NCBI RefSeq assembly: GCF_014646115.1
Contig: NZ_BMMV01000024.1
Span: 1-64,000 of the forward strand
Length of the DNA: 64,000 nt
Direction: 5' to 3'
Origin: Streptomyces camponoticapitis
Lineage (GTDB): Bacteria; Actinomycetota; Actinomycetes; Streptomycetales; Streptomycetaceae
The notes under the pieces are model-generated. The model did not search any database and was not told the DNA's origin. It saw nothing but the letters and a program-made list of their open reading frames with translations. The translations under genes and the position numbers were made by a program. Positions 15,687-24,344 of this stretch are shown piece by piece (positions within the stretch are counted from its first letter, which is position 1; the number at the start of each line of letters is the position of its first letter).

Positions 15687-16739
15687 TCAGTAGGACTGGG
15701 CCGGGGCCGCGGACCTGCGGCGCTGGGACGGGTCGGCGATCGACGGAGGCACGTATCCGGCATCCCGTCCCGACAGATTGGTGCCCGGCGGCACGATCTC
15801 GTCGATCCGGTCCAGCACGTCGCGGCTGAGACTCACCTTGTCCGCTCCCAGCTGGCTCTCCAACTGCTCGTACGTCCGGGGCCCGATGATCGCCGAGGTG
15901 ACCGCCGGGTGTTCGATGACGAACGCGACCGCCAGCTCCACCAGCGTCAGCCCCGCCTCCTCAGCCAGCAGGGCCAGGCTCTCGGCCGCGTCCAGCTTGG
16001 CCGCGTTCTCCTGGGCGTTGATGTCGAAGCGCTCCGTCTGCTGGGCGGACCGGCTGGAGGCGGGCTGCGCGACACCCTTGCGGAAGCGGCCCGACAGCCA
16101 GCCGCCCGCCAGCGGGCCCCAGGACAGCACCCCGAGTCCGTACCGTCGCGCCACGGGCAGCACCTCGCGCTCGATACCGCGCGCGAGCAACGAGTACGGG
16201 GGCTGCTCGGCCACCACCCGCTCCCGGCCGCGCCGCTCCGCGATCCACTGCCCCTCGACGATCGCCGACGGCTCGAACGTGGACGTACCGATAAGGCGGA
16301 TCTTGCCCTGGTGGACGAGATCGCTGAGCGCGCCGAGCGTCTCGTCGAAGTCGGTGTCCGGCTCGGGCCGGTGCACCTGGTAGAGGTCGATCCAGTCGGT
16401 GTTCAGCCTGCGCAGGCTGTTCTCGACCTCCCGGATGATCCAGCGCCGGGAGTTGCCGCGCTCGTTGGGTCCGTCACCGCGGGCGCCGTGGAACTTCGTC
16501 GCCAGGACGACATTGTCCCGGCGACCGCCGGCCAGCGCCTTGCCGACAATGGTCTCCGACTCGCCGGCCGAGTAGACGTCGGCGGTGTCCACGAAGTTGA
16601 TACCCGAGTCGAGCGCCCGGTGGATGATCCGGACACTGTCGTCGTGGTCGGTGTTGCCGCGGGCCCCGAACATCATCGTGCCGAGGCAGAGAGGGCTGAC
16701 CTTCACACCCGTACGGCCGAGGTTCCGGTACTCCGTCAT
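15687..16739 (-). CDS. Aldo/keto reductase
   Basis: A 350-residue aldo/keto reductase of the YajO/potassium-channel-beta type. The tetrad is visible: Asp in NFVDTADVYSAGES, Tyr in the same motif, Lys in LATKFHG (about residue 82), and His in LYQVHRPEP. The cofactor loop near the C-terminus is SAIIGPRTYEQLESQL. GGGAG lies before the ATG. The gene is transcribed alone and has its own terminator region upstream belonging to the amidase. Substrate unknown. Confidence 0.85.
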   Translation of the reverse strand: MTEYRNLGRTGVKVSPLCLGTMMFGARGNTDHDDSVRIIHRALDSGINFVDTADVYSAGESETIVGKALAGGRRDNVVLATKFHGARGDGPNERGNSRRWIIREVENSLRRLNTDWIDLYQVHRPEPDTDFDETLGALSDLVHQGKIRLIGTSTFEPSAIVEGQWIAERRGRERVVAEQPPYSLLARGIEREVLPVARRYGLGVLSWGPLAGGWLSGRFRKGVAQPASSRSAQQTERFDINAQENAAKLDAAESLALLAEEAGLTLVELAVAFVIEHPAVTSAIIGPRTYEQLESQLGADKVSLSRDVLDRIDEIVPPGTNLSGRDAGYVPPSIADPSQRRRSAAPAQSY

Positions 16740-16894
16740 CGTGCGCTCCCTGGCAGAAGTCGATCAGTGAAGCGGATCCGAGAAGTGGATCAGCTCGCTC
16801 AGTCTTCCCCGGTCCGTCGGACGTCAGCGAGTTTGTCCGGGTTGGCAACACGATAGACATATGACGCACCGTCACCTACCGGAGCGGGAAGAAT

Positions 16895-16928
16895 CTTCGG
16901 CGGCAGGATGTCACTCCTGCCGCCGAAG
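16895..16928 (-). terminator. Terminator of the amidase gene
   Basis: CTTCGGCGGCAGGA and TCCTGCCGCCGAAG pair perfectly over 14 bp with the loop TGTCAC. It lies about 40 bases past the amidase stop and before the next gene on the same strand. Confidence 0.8.
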
Positions 16929-16966
16929 GACATCGCGGGCGTGCGGGGCGGTGCGGACCGCCGGTG

Positions 16967-18064
16967 TCAGGCCAGCAGCAGCTTCCAGTCGGCCGCCGTG
17001 AGCACACCGTCCGAGTGCGCCTTGTCCGCGCCCGCGCGGTGCAGGGTGGTCACCGCCCTCGCGACGTCGGCGTTCTCGCCCGCCCTGACCTCAGGGGTGA
17101 TCAACGGCCAGATGTCGGACCCGAGGTAACCGGTCTCGTCCGTGCCGCCCCGGACCATGGCCGCGCAGGTGTGCTTCTCGACGTTGTGCACATCGGCCAG
17201 CTTCGCGACCGCGCGCTTGGTGGCCGCGCCGAAGACGCCGTCCACCGGTACGTCCGAGAAGCCGCGACCACGCAGGAGGTACTGCGCCGCACGGACCTGG
17301 GGACCGGCGGATCCCGGGCGCAGCAGCGGCCAGACGGAGGGCCGGCCGGCCGGTGCGACGCCAAGGGCGCCGGCGACCGCGTCGCGCAGCTCCTGGAGTC
17401 TGCCGTAGAGCACGTCGCCGGGGCATTCGGTCGAGTTGAAGTCTCGGTGGCCCATGATGTCCGTGACCGGCCGCCCGTACTGGGTGGCTATCCACGCGAC
17501 GAGCTGGACGAGGGAGCCCCAGAGCGCGGCCGGTACGTCGACCTGCGTGTAGAGGCCTTCGTTCTCGATGCCGATGACCTCGCTGTTCCGGCCGCCGACG
17601 TTCGCGCCCTGCACATGCTGGGTGCCGCCGCGTACGACATCGAGGCTCTGGTGCCGGCCTTCGAGGATGTAGCCGCCGCGCGAGTTGGTGAACTGCTGGC
17701 CGGAGTCGCCCCAACCCTGGCCGTCCATATGGAAGTTCTGGATCGACCGGCAGATGGCCATCGCGTGCTCCAGCGAGTAGTCCTCGCTGTTGCCGGGCTC
17801 CGCGGTGTGGTGCACGACGATGTACGTCGGCACCCGGTCGAGTACGACGATCTGCTGGTTCGGGGGCCTCGCGCCCCATTCGGCGGTGGTGTAGATCCGC
17901 GGCTCGGGGGCGGCGAGCGGCGAACCGGATGCCGGAGGGCTGTCCGCGCGCACCGGGGCGGCGTGGGCCGGTCCGTTCGCGGCGAGTCCGAGTGCGCCGA
18001 CCGCGGTGGCGGTCAGACCGCCCCTCAGCACCGTTCGACGGCCGGGTCCTGATGTGGCAACCAT
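16967..18064 (-). CDS. Tat-exported N-acetylmuramoyl-L-alanine amidase with peptidoglycan-binding domain
   Basis: A 365-residue secreted cell-wall hydrolase. The N-terminus has a twin-arginine signal, GRRTVLRGGLTATAVGALGL, with cleavage near AHA-AP (about residue 36). An amidase 2/PGRP domain follows (about 55-230): VVHHTAEPG gives one zinc His, GHRDFNSTECPG the second His and the Cys. A peptidoglycan-binding domain (LLRPGSAGPQVRAAQYLL, VDGVFGAATKRAV) lies at about 245-300, and a last repeat-like region ends the protein. AAGGAGATCGAC precedes the ATG. Confidence 0.88.
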   Translation of the reverse strand: MVATSGPGRRTVLRGGLTATAVGALGLAANGPAHAAPVRADSPPASGSPLAAPEPRIYTTAEWGARPPNQQIVVLDRVPTYIVVHHTAEPGNSEDYSLEHAMAICRSIQNFHMDGQGWGDSGQQFTNSRGGYILEGRHQSLDVVRGGTQHVQGANVGGRNSEVIGIENEGLYTQVDVPAALWGSLVQLVAWIATQYGRPVTDIMGHRDFNSTECPGDVLYGRLQELRDAVAGALGVAPAGRPSVWPLLRPGSAGPQVRAAQYLLRGRGFSDVPVDGVFGAATKRAVAKLADVHNVEKHTCAAMVRGGTDETGYLGSDIWPLITPEVRAGENADVARAVTTLHRAGADKAHSDGVLTAADWKLLLA

Positions 18065-18537
18065 GTCGATCTCCTTGGGAAGTGGGGGGAAAATCTCCCG
18101 GGTTCAACGACAACAGGTGTGTCGCACGACAGACGTACGCCGGTCCGGTGGGGCGGAGTTGACGCGCGTCGACGATCCGCGACGCGTCAAGACAAGCAAC
18201 CCCGTCATGTCCCCGACAACCCTGTCGGGCAACCAATTTGCCGGGCTTTCGGTCTGCCGAAACCACGCGTGTTCGCGAATCGCCCGCGGGGTGACCAATC
18301 GCCCCCGGTCGCCTTTGCTCGCACCAATGACGGAAGCCTCCGAGAGCCGGAAGGCCCCCGGACGCGTTCGAGCCGACGTCCTCCGAGGGCTTGTTAGGCA
18401 GTACGGGGGAAATCTCCGGGTCCGTGTCTGATCGCGCATCTCGAGGCGGTCGGATCAGACGATGATCGCGTTTCATGGCGCAGAGAGACGCGGCGGACGA
18501 GGACGGACCGTCCGCCTGCACCCACGAAAGGCTCGCC
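18065..18537. other. Divergent 473-bp intergenic region with dyads (amidase / L,D-transpeptidase)
   Basis: No gene is seen. TTGACGCG (18159-18166) and CGCGTCAA (18183-18190) form an 8-bp inverted repeat whose arms read as -35-like TTGACG in both directions. CCCGACA/TGTCGGG with a four-base loop (about 18213-18230) is a small hairpin in the amidase leader. I looked for a ydaO (c-di-AMP) riboswitch, common before such hydrolases, and did not recognise its conserved blocks. Confidence 0.5.
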
Positions 18538-19401
18538 ATGCTCCTTCTCCCCCGCGCTCTCCCTCTCGCGAGAGGCACCCTGGCCCTCACCTCACTGTGT
18601 ACCTGCCTCGTCCTCGCCGGATGCGCCGAGGCGGAGCCCGCACCAGGCGCCGAACAGCGGGCGGAGAGCCGGGCCACCAAGAGGAGCCCGGTCACGGAGA
18701 GCAAGTCGGCCGAGGGTTTCCGGCAGGAGGGCGCCCCGGGGCAACCCCGGGGCGCGGCGAACGAGGCGGCCCGGGGACTGTCCGGGAAACCGGTGGAGGC
18801 GTCCTGGGTCCGTGAGATCCCAGGTCTCGGTCCGCTCACCCGCTCCCGCATCCCCGTCGCCAGCCGTCAGGCGCTCGTGGTCACCGGCGAGGGCAGGAAC
18901 TCGCCGAAGTCCGGTGTCGTGCTGTACGAGCGGAACGCGGACACGGGCTGGGAGCCCGTCACCAACCGCTGGCCCGCGCACAACGCGCTGCGCGGTTGGA
19001 CCCACAACCACCAGGCCGACGACCTGCGTTCGCCGATCGGCGTCTTCACCCTCGGCGACGCCGGAGGCCGGCTGCCCGACCCGGGGGCCAGACTCCCGTA
19101 CGACGAGAGCGAGGACTTCGAGGCCCCCGGCACCGGGTTCCTGGGTGAGCCGCTGGAAGGCTCCTTCGACTACGTCGTCGCCATCGACTACAACCGCACG
19201 TCGGGCACCACTCCGCTGGACCAGACCCGCCCCCTCGGGCTCGCCAAGGGCGGCGGCGTCTGGATCCATGTCGACCACGAAGGGCCCACCCAGGCCTGCG
19301 TCTCGCTGTCGAGGACGCGGATGGTCGACCTCCTGCGCGAACTGGACCCCGCGAAGCGGCCGGTGATCGTGATGGGCGACGCCGTGGCACTCCGCGACTG
19401 A
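18538..19401 (+). CDS. Lipoprotein with L,D-transpeptidase (YkuD-like) domain
   Basis: A 287-residue exported lipoprotein. The signal peptide ends in the lipobox VLAGC (Cys about residue 30), followed by a charged linker to about residue 85. The C-terminal domain resembles L,D-transpeptidase/YkuD proteins: DLRSPIGVFTLGDA, then GGGVWIHVDHEGPTQACVSLSRTRM with the likely catalytic Cys in ACVSL and His upstream. Such enzymes cross-link peptidoglycan. The ATG at 18538 follows GAAAGG. Its neighbour across the divergent gap is an amidase, consistent with wall remodelling. Confidence 0.75.
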   Translation: MLLLPRALPLARGTLALTSLCTCLVLAGCAEAEPAPGAEQRAESRATKRSPVTESKSAEGFRQEGAPGQPRGAANEAARGLSGKPVEASWVREIPGLGPLTRSRIPVASRQALVVTGEGRNSPKSGVVLYERNADTGWEPVTNRWPAHNALRGWTHNHQADDLRSPIGVFTLGDAGGRLPDPGARLPYDESEDFEAPGTGFLGEPLEGSFDYVVAIDYNRTSGTTPLDQTRPLGLAKGGGVWIHVDHEGPTQACVSLSRTRMVDLLRELDPAKRPVIVMGDAVALRD

Positions 19402-19502
19402 CGCCGCCGAAGGGGCTCTTGCCGACGGGGGCGGGATGGCGGAAGGGTGTCTGCCACAACACCGGCAAGCACTCCCCCCACGAGTCACACGAGGTGCCCG
19501 GC

Positions 19503-20762
19503 ATGAGAAGCGACCGCACAGGAACAGAGACAGCGACAGCGACCGGAGAGTCCGACCCGGCCGCGAAGCCGGCCGACGGGCCGAGCCGCCGCAGGATCGT
19601 CAGCATATTGGCGGCGGCCGTGGCGACGGTCTCGGTGCCCGCCGCCACGGCGACCGCGAACCAGCCCCCGGGCCGGACGGCCGCCCGGCCCGCCACGGCT
19701 ACGGCGACCCGCCCCCGGCGATCCCTCGCCACGGGGCCGCTGTTCATCGGCACGTACACCTCCAGCGGCGGTCCGGGCATCGGGCTCGCCTCGTACGACA
19801 CGGTTACCGGGCAGATCACCGCCACCGGCACCCTCCAGGGCGTCGGCGACCCCTCGTACCTCGCCGTACACCCCGACGGCACCACCCTGTACGCGGTCAA
19901 CGAGCGCCAGGACGGCGGCGTCACCGCCATCGCGCTCGGCGAGGACGGCAGCCATACGGTCCTCGGCACCCGAAGCACGGGCGGTTCATCGCCCTGCCAT
20001 CTGTCCGTCCACCCCGGTGGGCGCTGGCTCCTCAGCGCGAACTACGGCTCCGGCAGCGTCGCCGTCCATCCCATCGAGGCGTCGGGCGCCCTGGGCGAGC
20101 GCACCGATCTGGTCACCCACTCCGAACCGGCTCCGGGGCCGGGACAGAACGGCCCGCACGCGCACCAGATCGTCACCGCCCCGGACGGCGGCCATGTGCT
20201 CGCCGTCGACCTCGGCACCGACAGCGTCTACACCTACCGCCTCGACGAGACGGCCGGCACGCTCTCCCAGGTCGCGTACGCCACGCTGCCCGCGGGCGCC
20301 GGGCCGCGGCATCTCGTCTTCCACCCGTCCAGCCAATTCGCCTATCTGGCAAACGAGTTGAACAACACGATCGCCGTCTGCGGCTACGACAAGGACAGCG
20401 GGACCCTCACCCCCGGCGAACCGCTGCCCACCGGCGCCGGCGGCGCGGGAAGCAGCTTCCCGTCCCAGCCGGTGATCACCGCCAACGGCGCGTTCGTGTT
20501 CCTCGCGAACCGTGGCCACAACAGCCTCTCCCGCTTCGCGGTGGAGGAGAACGGCGCCGGCCTGCGGCTGTTGGACACGGTGCCCGTCGGCGGTGACTAC
20601 CCGAGGCAGCTCGCCCTCTCCCCCGACGGGACGCTGCTCTTCGCCGCCAATCAGCGGTCGAACGCCGTCTCCGTCTTCCATGTCGACCAGGAGAGCGGCC
20701 AACTCGCTGCCGCGGGCGACCCGTTCAGGTCTCCGGTCGCCGTCTGCGTGCTTCCGCTCTGA
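19503..20762 (+). CDS. Tat-exported lactonase family (Pgl-like beta-propeller) protein
   Basis: A 419-residue seven-bladed propeller of the 6-phosphogluconolactonase/lactonase family. The N-terminus contains a twin-arginine motif (SRRRIVSILAAAVATVSV), so export is likely, unlike the cytoplasmic Pgl enzyme. Family repeats include FIGTYTSSGGPGIGLASYD, SYLAVHPDGTTLYAVNE, CHLSVHPGGRWLLSANYGSG, PHAHQIVTAPDG and RHLVFHPSSQFAYLANE. Exported relatives may hydrolyse other lactones. The ATG follows GAGGTG. A strong terminator follows. Confidence 0.82.
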   Translation: MRSDRTGTETATATGESDPAAKPADGPSRRRIVSILAAAVATVSVPAATATANQPPGRTAARPATATATRPRRSLATGPLFIGTYTSSGGPGIGLASYDTVTGQITATGTLQGVGDPSYLAVHPDGTTLYAVNERQDGGVTAIALGEDGSHTVLGTRSTGGSSPCHLSVHPGGRWLLSANYGSGSVAVHPIEASGALGERTDLVTHSEPAPGPGQNGPHAHQIVTAPDGGHVLAVDLGTDSVYTYRLDETAGTLSQVAYATLPAGAGPRHLVFHPSSQFAYLANELNNTIAVCGYDKDSGTLTPGEPLPTGAGGAGSSFPSQPVITANGAFVFLANRGHNSLSRFAVEENGAGLRLLDTVPVGGDYPRQLALSPDGTLLFAANQRSNAVSVFHVDQESGQLAAAGDPFRSPVAVCVLPL

Positions 20763-20763
20763 G

Positions 20764-20825
20764 GTACGGGTCCGCGAGGCCGGCCTGCCGGTCGGTCGGT
20801 CGGTCCGGCCTCGCGGTATCCGTAC
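20764..20825. terminator. Bidirectional hairpin terminator
   Basis: CCGCGAGGCCGG (20772-20783) pairs with CCGGCCTCGCGG (20805-20816) over 12 bp, extended by GTACGG and CCGTAC. The loop holds a GGTC microsatellite (GGTCGGTCGGTCGGTC). It separates the converging lactonase and ene-reductase genes. Confidence 0.75.
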
Positions 20826-20860
20826 GAAGGCCGTGCCGCCGTCCCGCCCGTCGTGCCGCG

Positions 20861-21958
20861 TCAGCGCGCGGAGCAGAGTTCCCGCGACAGCGCGGGATAG
20901 TCGGTGTAGCCCTCCGCACCGTGCGTGTAGAGGTGCCGCTCGTCGATGGTGTTCAGGGGCGCGCCGACGGAGAAGCGCTCGGGAAGGTCCGGGTTGGCGA
21001 TGAAGGACCTGCCGTACGAGACGAGGTCGGCGAGCCCTTCGGCGAGTACCGCCTCGCCGCCTTCCCGGGTGGTCGGGTCGTGGTTCTCGCCGATGTTGGC
21101 GACGAGCGGGCCGTGCCAGCGGGGGCGCAGATCGGCGAGCGCCGGGTAGGTGTCGTTGTCGGTGAGGTGGAGGTAGAGCAGCCCGAGGCCGTCGACCGCG
21201 TCGAGAAGCGCGCGGTACACGGGGGCGGGGTCGGCCTCGGCCATGCCGAACTGGGGATTTCCCGGGGAGAGCCGCAGCCCCGTCCGCCCGGCTCCGATCG
21301 CGTCGGCGACCGCGGTGACCAGTTCGACGGGGAAACGGATCCGGCCCTCGGTCGTGCCGCCGTAGCCGTCGGTACGCAGATTGGTGTTGTCCGCGAGGAA
21401 CTGGTGGATCAAGTAGCTGTTGGCGCCGTGCAGTTCGACCCCGTCGAAGCCGGCGGCCATCGCGTTCCGGGCCGCCTGCGCGTGGTCCTCGACGGCCTGC
21501 CGGATGTCGTCGTGCGTCATCTCGCGCGGCGGGAGGGGATCGACCTTACGGCCGTCCCGTACGTGGACGGGGCCCGGGACGCGCACGGAGGACGGGCCGC
21601 TCGGTATGTCCCCGTCGATCCGGGACAGCGGGTGACCGTGCCTGCCGCCGTGCATCAGCTGGGCCATGATCCGGCCCCCTGCGGCGTGCACCGCCTCCGT
21701 CACGGCCCGCCAGCCCTCGATGTGCGCCGCCGTCTCCAGGCCGGGGAGCCGCCAGCCGCTCTGGCCCCGGCTGCTGGGCCAGATGCCTTCGGTGACGATG
21801 AGTCCGGCGCCCGCACGCTGGGCGTAGTGGTCGGCGACGACCGGCAGGGGCGTGCCGTCCACGGCCGCGCGGTAGCGGGTCATGGGGGCCATCACCATGC
21901 GGTTGGGGAGGTCGAGGGGGCCGAGGGAATACGGGGCGAGAAGCGTCGTTTTCGTCAT
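20861..21958 (-). CDS. Alkene reductase of the old yellow enzyme family
   Basis: A 365-residue FMN-dependent ene-reductase. Typical features are LPNRMVMAPMTRYRA near the N-terminus, the substrate-binding pair in GFDGVELHGANSYLIHQFL (His and Asn about residues 177-180), RTDGYGGTTEGRIRFPVE, and the FMN phosphate region SYGRSFIANPDLPERF. It reduces activated C=C bonds such as enones and nitro compounds. The ATG at 21958 coincides with the start point predicted from a MerR-type promoter, so the mRNA is probably leaderless. Confidence 0.87.
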   Translation of the reverse strand: MTKTTLLAPYSLGPLDLPNRMVMAPMTRYRAAVDGTPLPVVADHYAQRAGAGLIVTEGIWPSSRGQSGWRLPGLETAAHIEGWRAVTEAVHAAGGRIMAQLMHGGRHGHPLSRIDGDIPSGPSSVRVPGPVHVRDGRKVDPLPPREMTHDDIRQAVEDHAQAARNAMAAGFDGVELHGANSYLIHQFLADNTNLRTDGYGGTTEGRIRFPVELVTAVADAIGAGRTGLRLSPGNPQFGMAEADPAPVYRALLDAVDGLGLLYLHLTDNDTYPALADLRPRWHGPLVANIGENHDPTTREGGEAVLAEGLADLVSYGRSFIANPDLPERFSVGAPLNTIDERHLYTHGAEGYTDYPALSRELCSAR

Positions 21959-21964
21959 GGCGGG

Positions 21965-21996
21965 ACGGTAAGACCTCACACTGGTGTCAGGTTCAA
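21965..21996 (-). promoter_or_regulatory. MerR-type promoter and operator of the ene-reductase
   Basis: On the minus strand TTGAAC (21991-21996) and TACCGT (21965-21970) are 20 bases apart, the long spacing MerR proteins correct. The 20-bp dyad ACCTCACACTGGTGTCAGGT (21973-21992) fills the spacer with only small mismatches. The predicted start point is the ATG at 21958. The MerR gene is directly divergent. Confidence 0.65.
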
Positions 21997-22039
21997 TCCC
22001 TGCCACCGTCGCGGCGACGGTGCGGACCCGGGAGGAAGC

Positions 22040-22426
22040 GTGAAGATCGGCGAACTGGCGAGACGCACGGCCGTCAGCGAACGCTCGCTGCGCTACTACG
22101 AGGAGCAGGGACTGCTCGTCTCCGCGCGTACGCCCTCGGGCCATCGCACGTATTCCGAGCGGGCGGTCGACCGGGTGATCCGTATCCAGGAACTTTTCGC
22201 GGCCGGGCTGTGCAGCGGGAAGATCGCTGAGCTGCTGCCGTGCATGCGGGACGAGGACGGGGGCCCGTCGGAGGCGGCGACGCCGTGGCTCGTCGCCGAC
22301 CTGACGCGGCAGCGGGCCAGGATCGACGCGCGGATCGCCGAACTCGTCCGTACGCGGGAGGTGCTGGACGACGTCATCGTGGCCGCGTCCGGCACCGCCG
22401 GCTCGCCACGCGTGTCCTCAAAGTAG
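22040..22426 (+). CDS. MerR family transcriptional regulator
   Basis: A 128-residue MerR protein of the short type. VKIGELARRTAVSERSLRYY is the helix-turn-helix, SGHRTYSERAVDRVIRIQ the wing, and ADLTRQRARIDARIAELV the dimerisation helix. CMRDEDGGPSE between them contains one Cys. GGAGGAAGC precedes the GTG. It is divergent from the ene-reductase with a MerR-type operator between them, so it probably activates that gene. The last codons and the stop (VSSK, TAG) fall inside a repeat element, so the C-terminus may have been altered by its insertion. Confidence 0.85.
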   Translation: MKIGELARRTAVSERSLRYYEEQGLLVSARTPSGHRTYSERAVDRVIRIQELFAAGLCSGKIAELLPCMRDEDGGPSEAATPWLVADLTRQRARIDARIAELVRTREVLDDVIVAASGTAGSPRVSSK

Positions 22427-22585
22427 CGCCTCCGCCCGCGGGGCGGGGTCCCCGGCGACTGGTCGGGTGCATCGCAAGGCGCGAGGATCATGCTCGTTCC
22501 GGACGTACTCGCACGTCTCCGACAACGCGGCGAGGTGCGGTGCCGGGCGTCGCGGGCCGGGCGGGACTTTGAAGACGCGACCCAG
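22411..22585. repeat. MITE-like repeat, type 1, copy B
   Basis: This copy starts GTGTCCTCAAAGTAGCG and ends CTTTGAAGACGCGACCCAG, matching the ends of copy A (22785-22968) in order and orientation, with the same interior blocks (GGTGCATCGCAAGGCG, CGTACTCG, ACGCGGCGAGGTGC, GGGCGTCGCGGGCCGGGCGG). It supplies the stop codon of the MerR gene and lies in a convergent gap. No protein is encoded. Confidence 0.7.
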
Positions 22586-22784
22586 CGCGTGTTTCGGAAG
22601 GCACTACGTCCGCCCGCAGGGCGGGGCTCACGCCCGCCGCGAGGCGCTGATGACTCGTCGGTGCCTGCGAGCGCGAGGCGCAGGATCGGCGTTGTGGATG
22701 GCCCGGGCGTACTCGGGCGACCCGACAACGCGGCAAGCGCGCGTGCCGGCCGCCGCGACCCCGGCAAGATCGGCAGGACACCCT
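22586..22784. repeat. Type 2 repeat fragment fused to a partial type 1 repeat
   Basis: Bases 22586-22680 (GCGTGTTTCGGAAGGC, then GGGGCTCACGCCCGCCGCGA and TGACTCGTCGG) match a second repeat at 25852-25970. Bases about 22695-22765 (GGGCGTACTCGGGCGACCCG, ACAACGCGGCAAGCGC) resemble the interior of type 1. The stretch looks like nested or recombined repeat debris, with no credible gene. Confidence 0.55.
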
Positions 22785-22968
22785 CTAGGTCGTGTCTTCG
22801 AAGTAGCGCTGTCCGCCCGCAAGGCGGGGCCCGCGGCGGCTGGTGCGGTGCATCGCAAGGCGGAGGATCGTCCTCGTACTGGGCGTACTCGGATGCCTAC
22901 GAGAAAGCTGCCGACGCGGCGAGGTGCCGGGCGTCGCGGGCCGGGCGGGACTTGAAGACACGACCTAG
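22785..22968. mobile_element. MITE-like element, type 1, copy A (complete, 184 bp)
   Basis: Terminal inverted repeats are CTAGGTCGTGTCTTCGAAGT (22785-22804) and ACTTGAAGACACGACCTAG (22950-22968), identical but for one inserted base. The interior is GC-rich with nested inverted repeats such as CCGCCCGCAAGGCGG. The terminal CTAG provides the stop codon of the FUSC gene at 22965. No transposase is encoded; it would need one in trans. A reverse-oriented copy lies at 25661-25851. Confidence 0.7.
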
Positions 22969-24257
22969 GACTTGTCCCGCCCGCGGCGGCGCCCGAGTGA
23001 CGGCCGTTTCACCGTGGGCCGTCTCACCCCGCGCAGCCATGCGGCGAACGCCGTGAGCTGAGGGTGCTTCTCGCGCTGTTCCCGGGTGGACTTGTCCAGC
23101 TCCTCCAGCAGGCGCTGGGACCGGTGGTCGGTGTCGAGTTCGTCGAGCAGCCTGTCGATCTCGGACAGCAGCGCGCCGTGCAGCTGCCACTGCCGTGGGT
23201 GCCGCTGCACGCCTTCCAGCAGCAGATTCGCCACCCTCTCGCGTGTCCCCGAGGCTGCGCTCAGATCGCCGGCGAGGCGGTCCTCCGCCGCCTCGGCGGC
23301 CTCGCTCGTCTGCGTCGTGACCAGCACGGCGAAACTGACGAGCGCGTCGGCGATGTGTGACAGCAGTTCTTCCAGGCCGGCTCCCTCCTCCGGCGTGAAG
23401 AGGTCCTCCTCCTGGCGCTCCTTGGCGAGGTCCGTGATCGTGCGCGTGATGACGCGCAGCACCACGGCGCAGATCTCCAGCGTGTCGAGGCCGGTGCGGA
23501 GCACCACCCGGTGCAGCAGCCCCTCCTTGACGCGCGGATTGAGCCGCAGGCTGTCCTCCGCCTGGCGCAGCGCCGCGTCCACCTCGGAGATGCCCTGGTC
23601 GAGGCGGCGCGCCTCGTGCAGCCGGGCCGCGGCGCGTTCGACCGGGGTGGGGCTGGTCAGCTCCTCGCCCACGTCGCGCATCAGCCGGCGCATCCGCCGG
23701 GCGAGCCCCTCGATGGACTCCCCGGCGGCGCCGATCCAGACCGGAGGCGCGAACACGTTGAACAGCAGGCCCACCACCGCGCCGATCAGCGTCTCCAGGA
23801 CACGGTCCCAGGCGGTGTTCGCCGCCGCCGCGTGGGTGACACCGAGGACGAGCATGGCGCTGATCGCGACCTCGGGCACGAACTCGTCCGCGCGGACGAC
23901 CCGGCCGGCGAGGAGTGACGCCAGGATGATCAGCGCCAGGCTCCACCAGGACAGCCCGACAAGGGCACTGAATCCGATGGCGATCAGCACGCCGGCGACG
24001 ACGGCGTTCACGCGTCGCACGCTGGTGGTGAGCGTCGAGTAGAGAGTCACCTGGACCACGAGCAGCGCGGTGAGCGGCGCTGTGAGCGGCGCGGGTTCAC
24101 TGCTCAGCCAGAGGGCGACGAGGTAGGCGAGGGTCGAGGCCACCGTCGAGCGAAGTGTCTGGGTGACGGTCGCGTCCTTCCGCAGATCCCACACAACGGT
24201 CAACGCCCCACGCCTGGAGCCACCCTTGTCGTCGCTGTCCGCGGCCCGCAGTCTCAT
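22965..24257 (-). CDS. FUSC family / aromatic acid exporter-like membrane protein
   Basis: A 430-residue membrane protein of the FUSC/ArAE type. The N-terminal third has six closely spaced hydrophobic segments, including TLAYLVALWLS, TALLVVQVTLYSTLTTSVRR and AISAMLVLGVTHAA. The long C-terminal part is soluble and helical, with arginine- and glutamate-rich coiled-coil stretches. Relatives export aromatic acids or fusaric acid. The ATG at 24257 is chosen; upstream starts to 24311 are open. The Rrf2 gene lies 87 bases upstream on the same strand. The stop codon lies in a MITE terminal repeat. Confidence 0.78.
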   Translation of the reverse strand: MRLRAADSDDKGGSRRGALTVVWDLRKDATVTQTLRSTVASTLAYLVALWLSSEPAPLTAPLTALLVVQVTLYSTLTTSVRRVNAVVAGVLIAIGFSALVGLSWWSLALIILASLLAGRVVRADEFVPEVAISAMLVLGVTHAAAANTAWDRVLETLIGAVVGLLFNVFAPPVWIGAAGESIEGLARRMRRLMRDVGEELTSPTPVERAAARLHEARRLDQGISEVDAALRQAEDSLRLNPRVKEGLLHRVVLRTGLDTLEICAVVLRVITRTITDLAKERQEEDLFTPEEGAGLEELLSHIADALVSFAVLVTTQTSEAAEAAEDRLAGDLSAASGTRERVANLLLEGVQRHPRQWQLHGALLSEIDRLLDELDTDHRSQRLLEELDKSTREQREKHPQLTAFAAWLRGVRRPTVKRPSLGRRRGRDKS

Positions 24258-24344
24258 GAGCAGCACCCTGCACACAGTCGGCGCGCGGATTCCGTACGAC
24301 ACGCGGCACACGGCGCCGACGGGCGAGTGCCCACCGCTACGGCG

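Noticed and set aside
18065..18537. ydaO (c-di-AMP) riboswitch before the amidase
   Set aside because: Conserved blocks were not recognised; only short hairpins are present.
22467..23056. Open frames of 160-190 codons within the repeats at 22.4-23.0 kb
   Set aside because: They are made of MITE sequence, with Arg/Ala-rich translations and repeated KTRP-type segments; no family or start signal.
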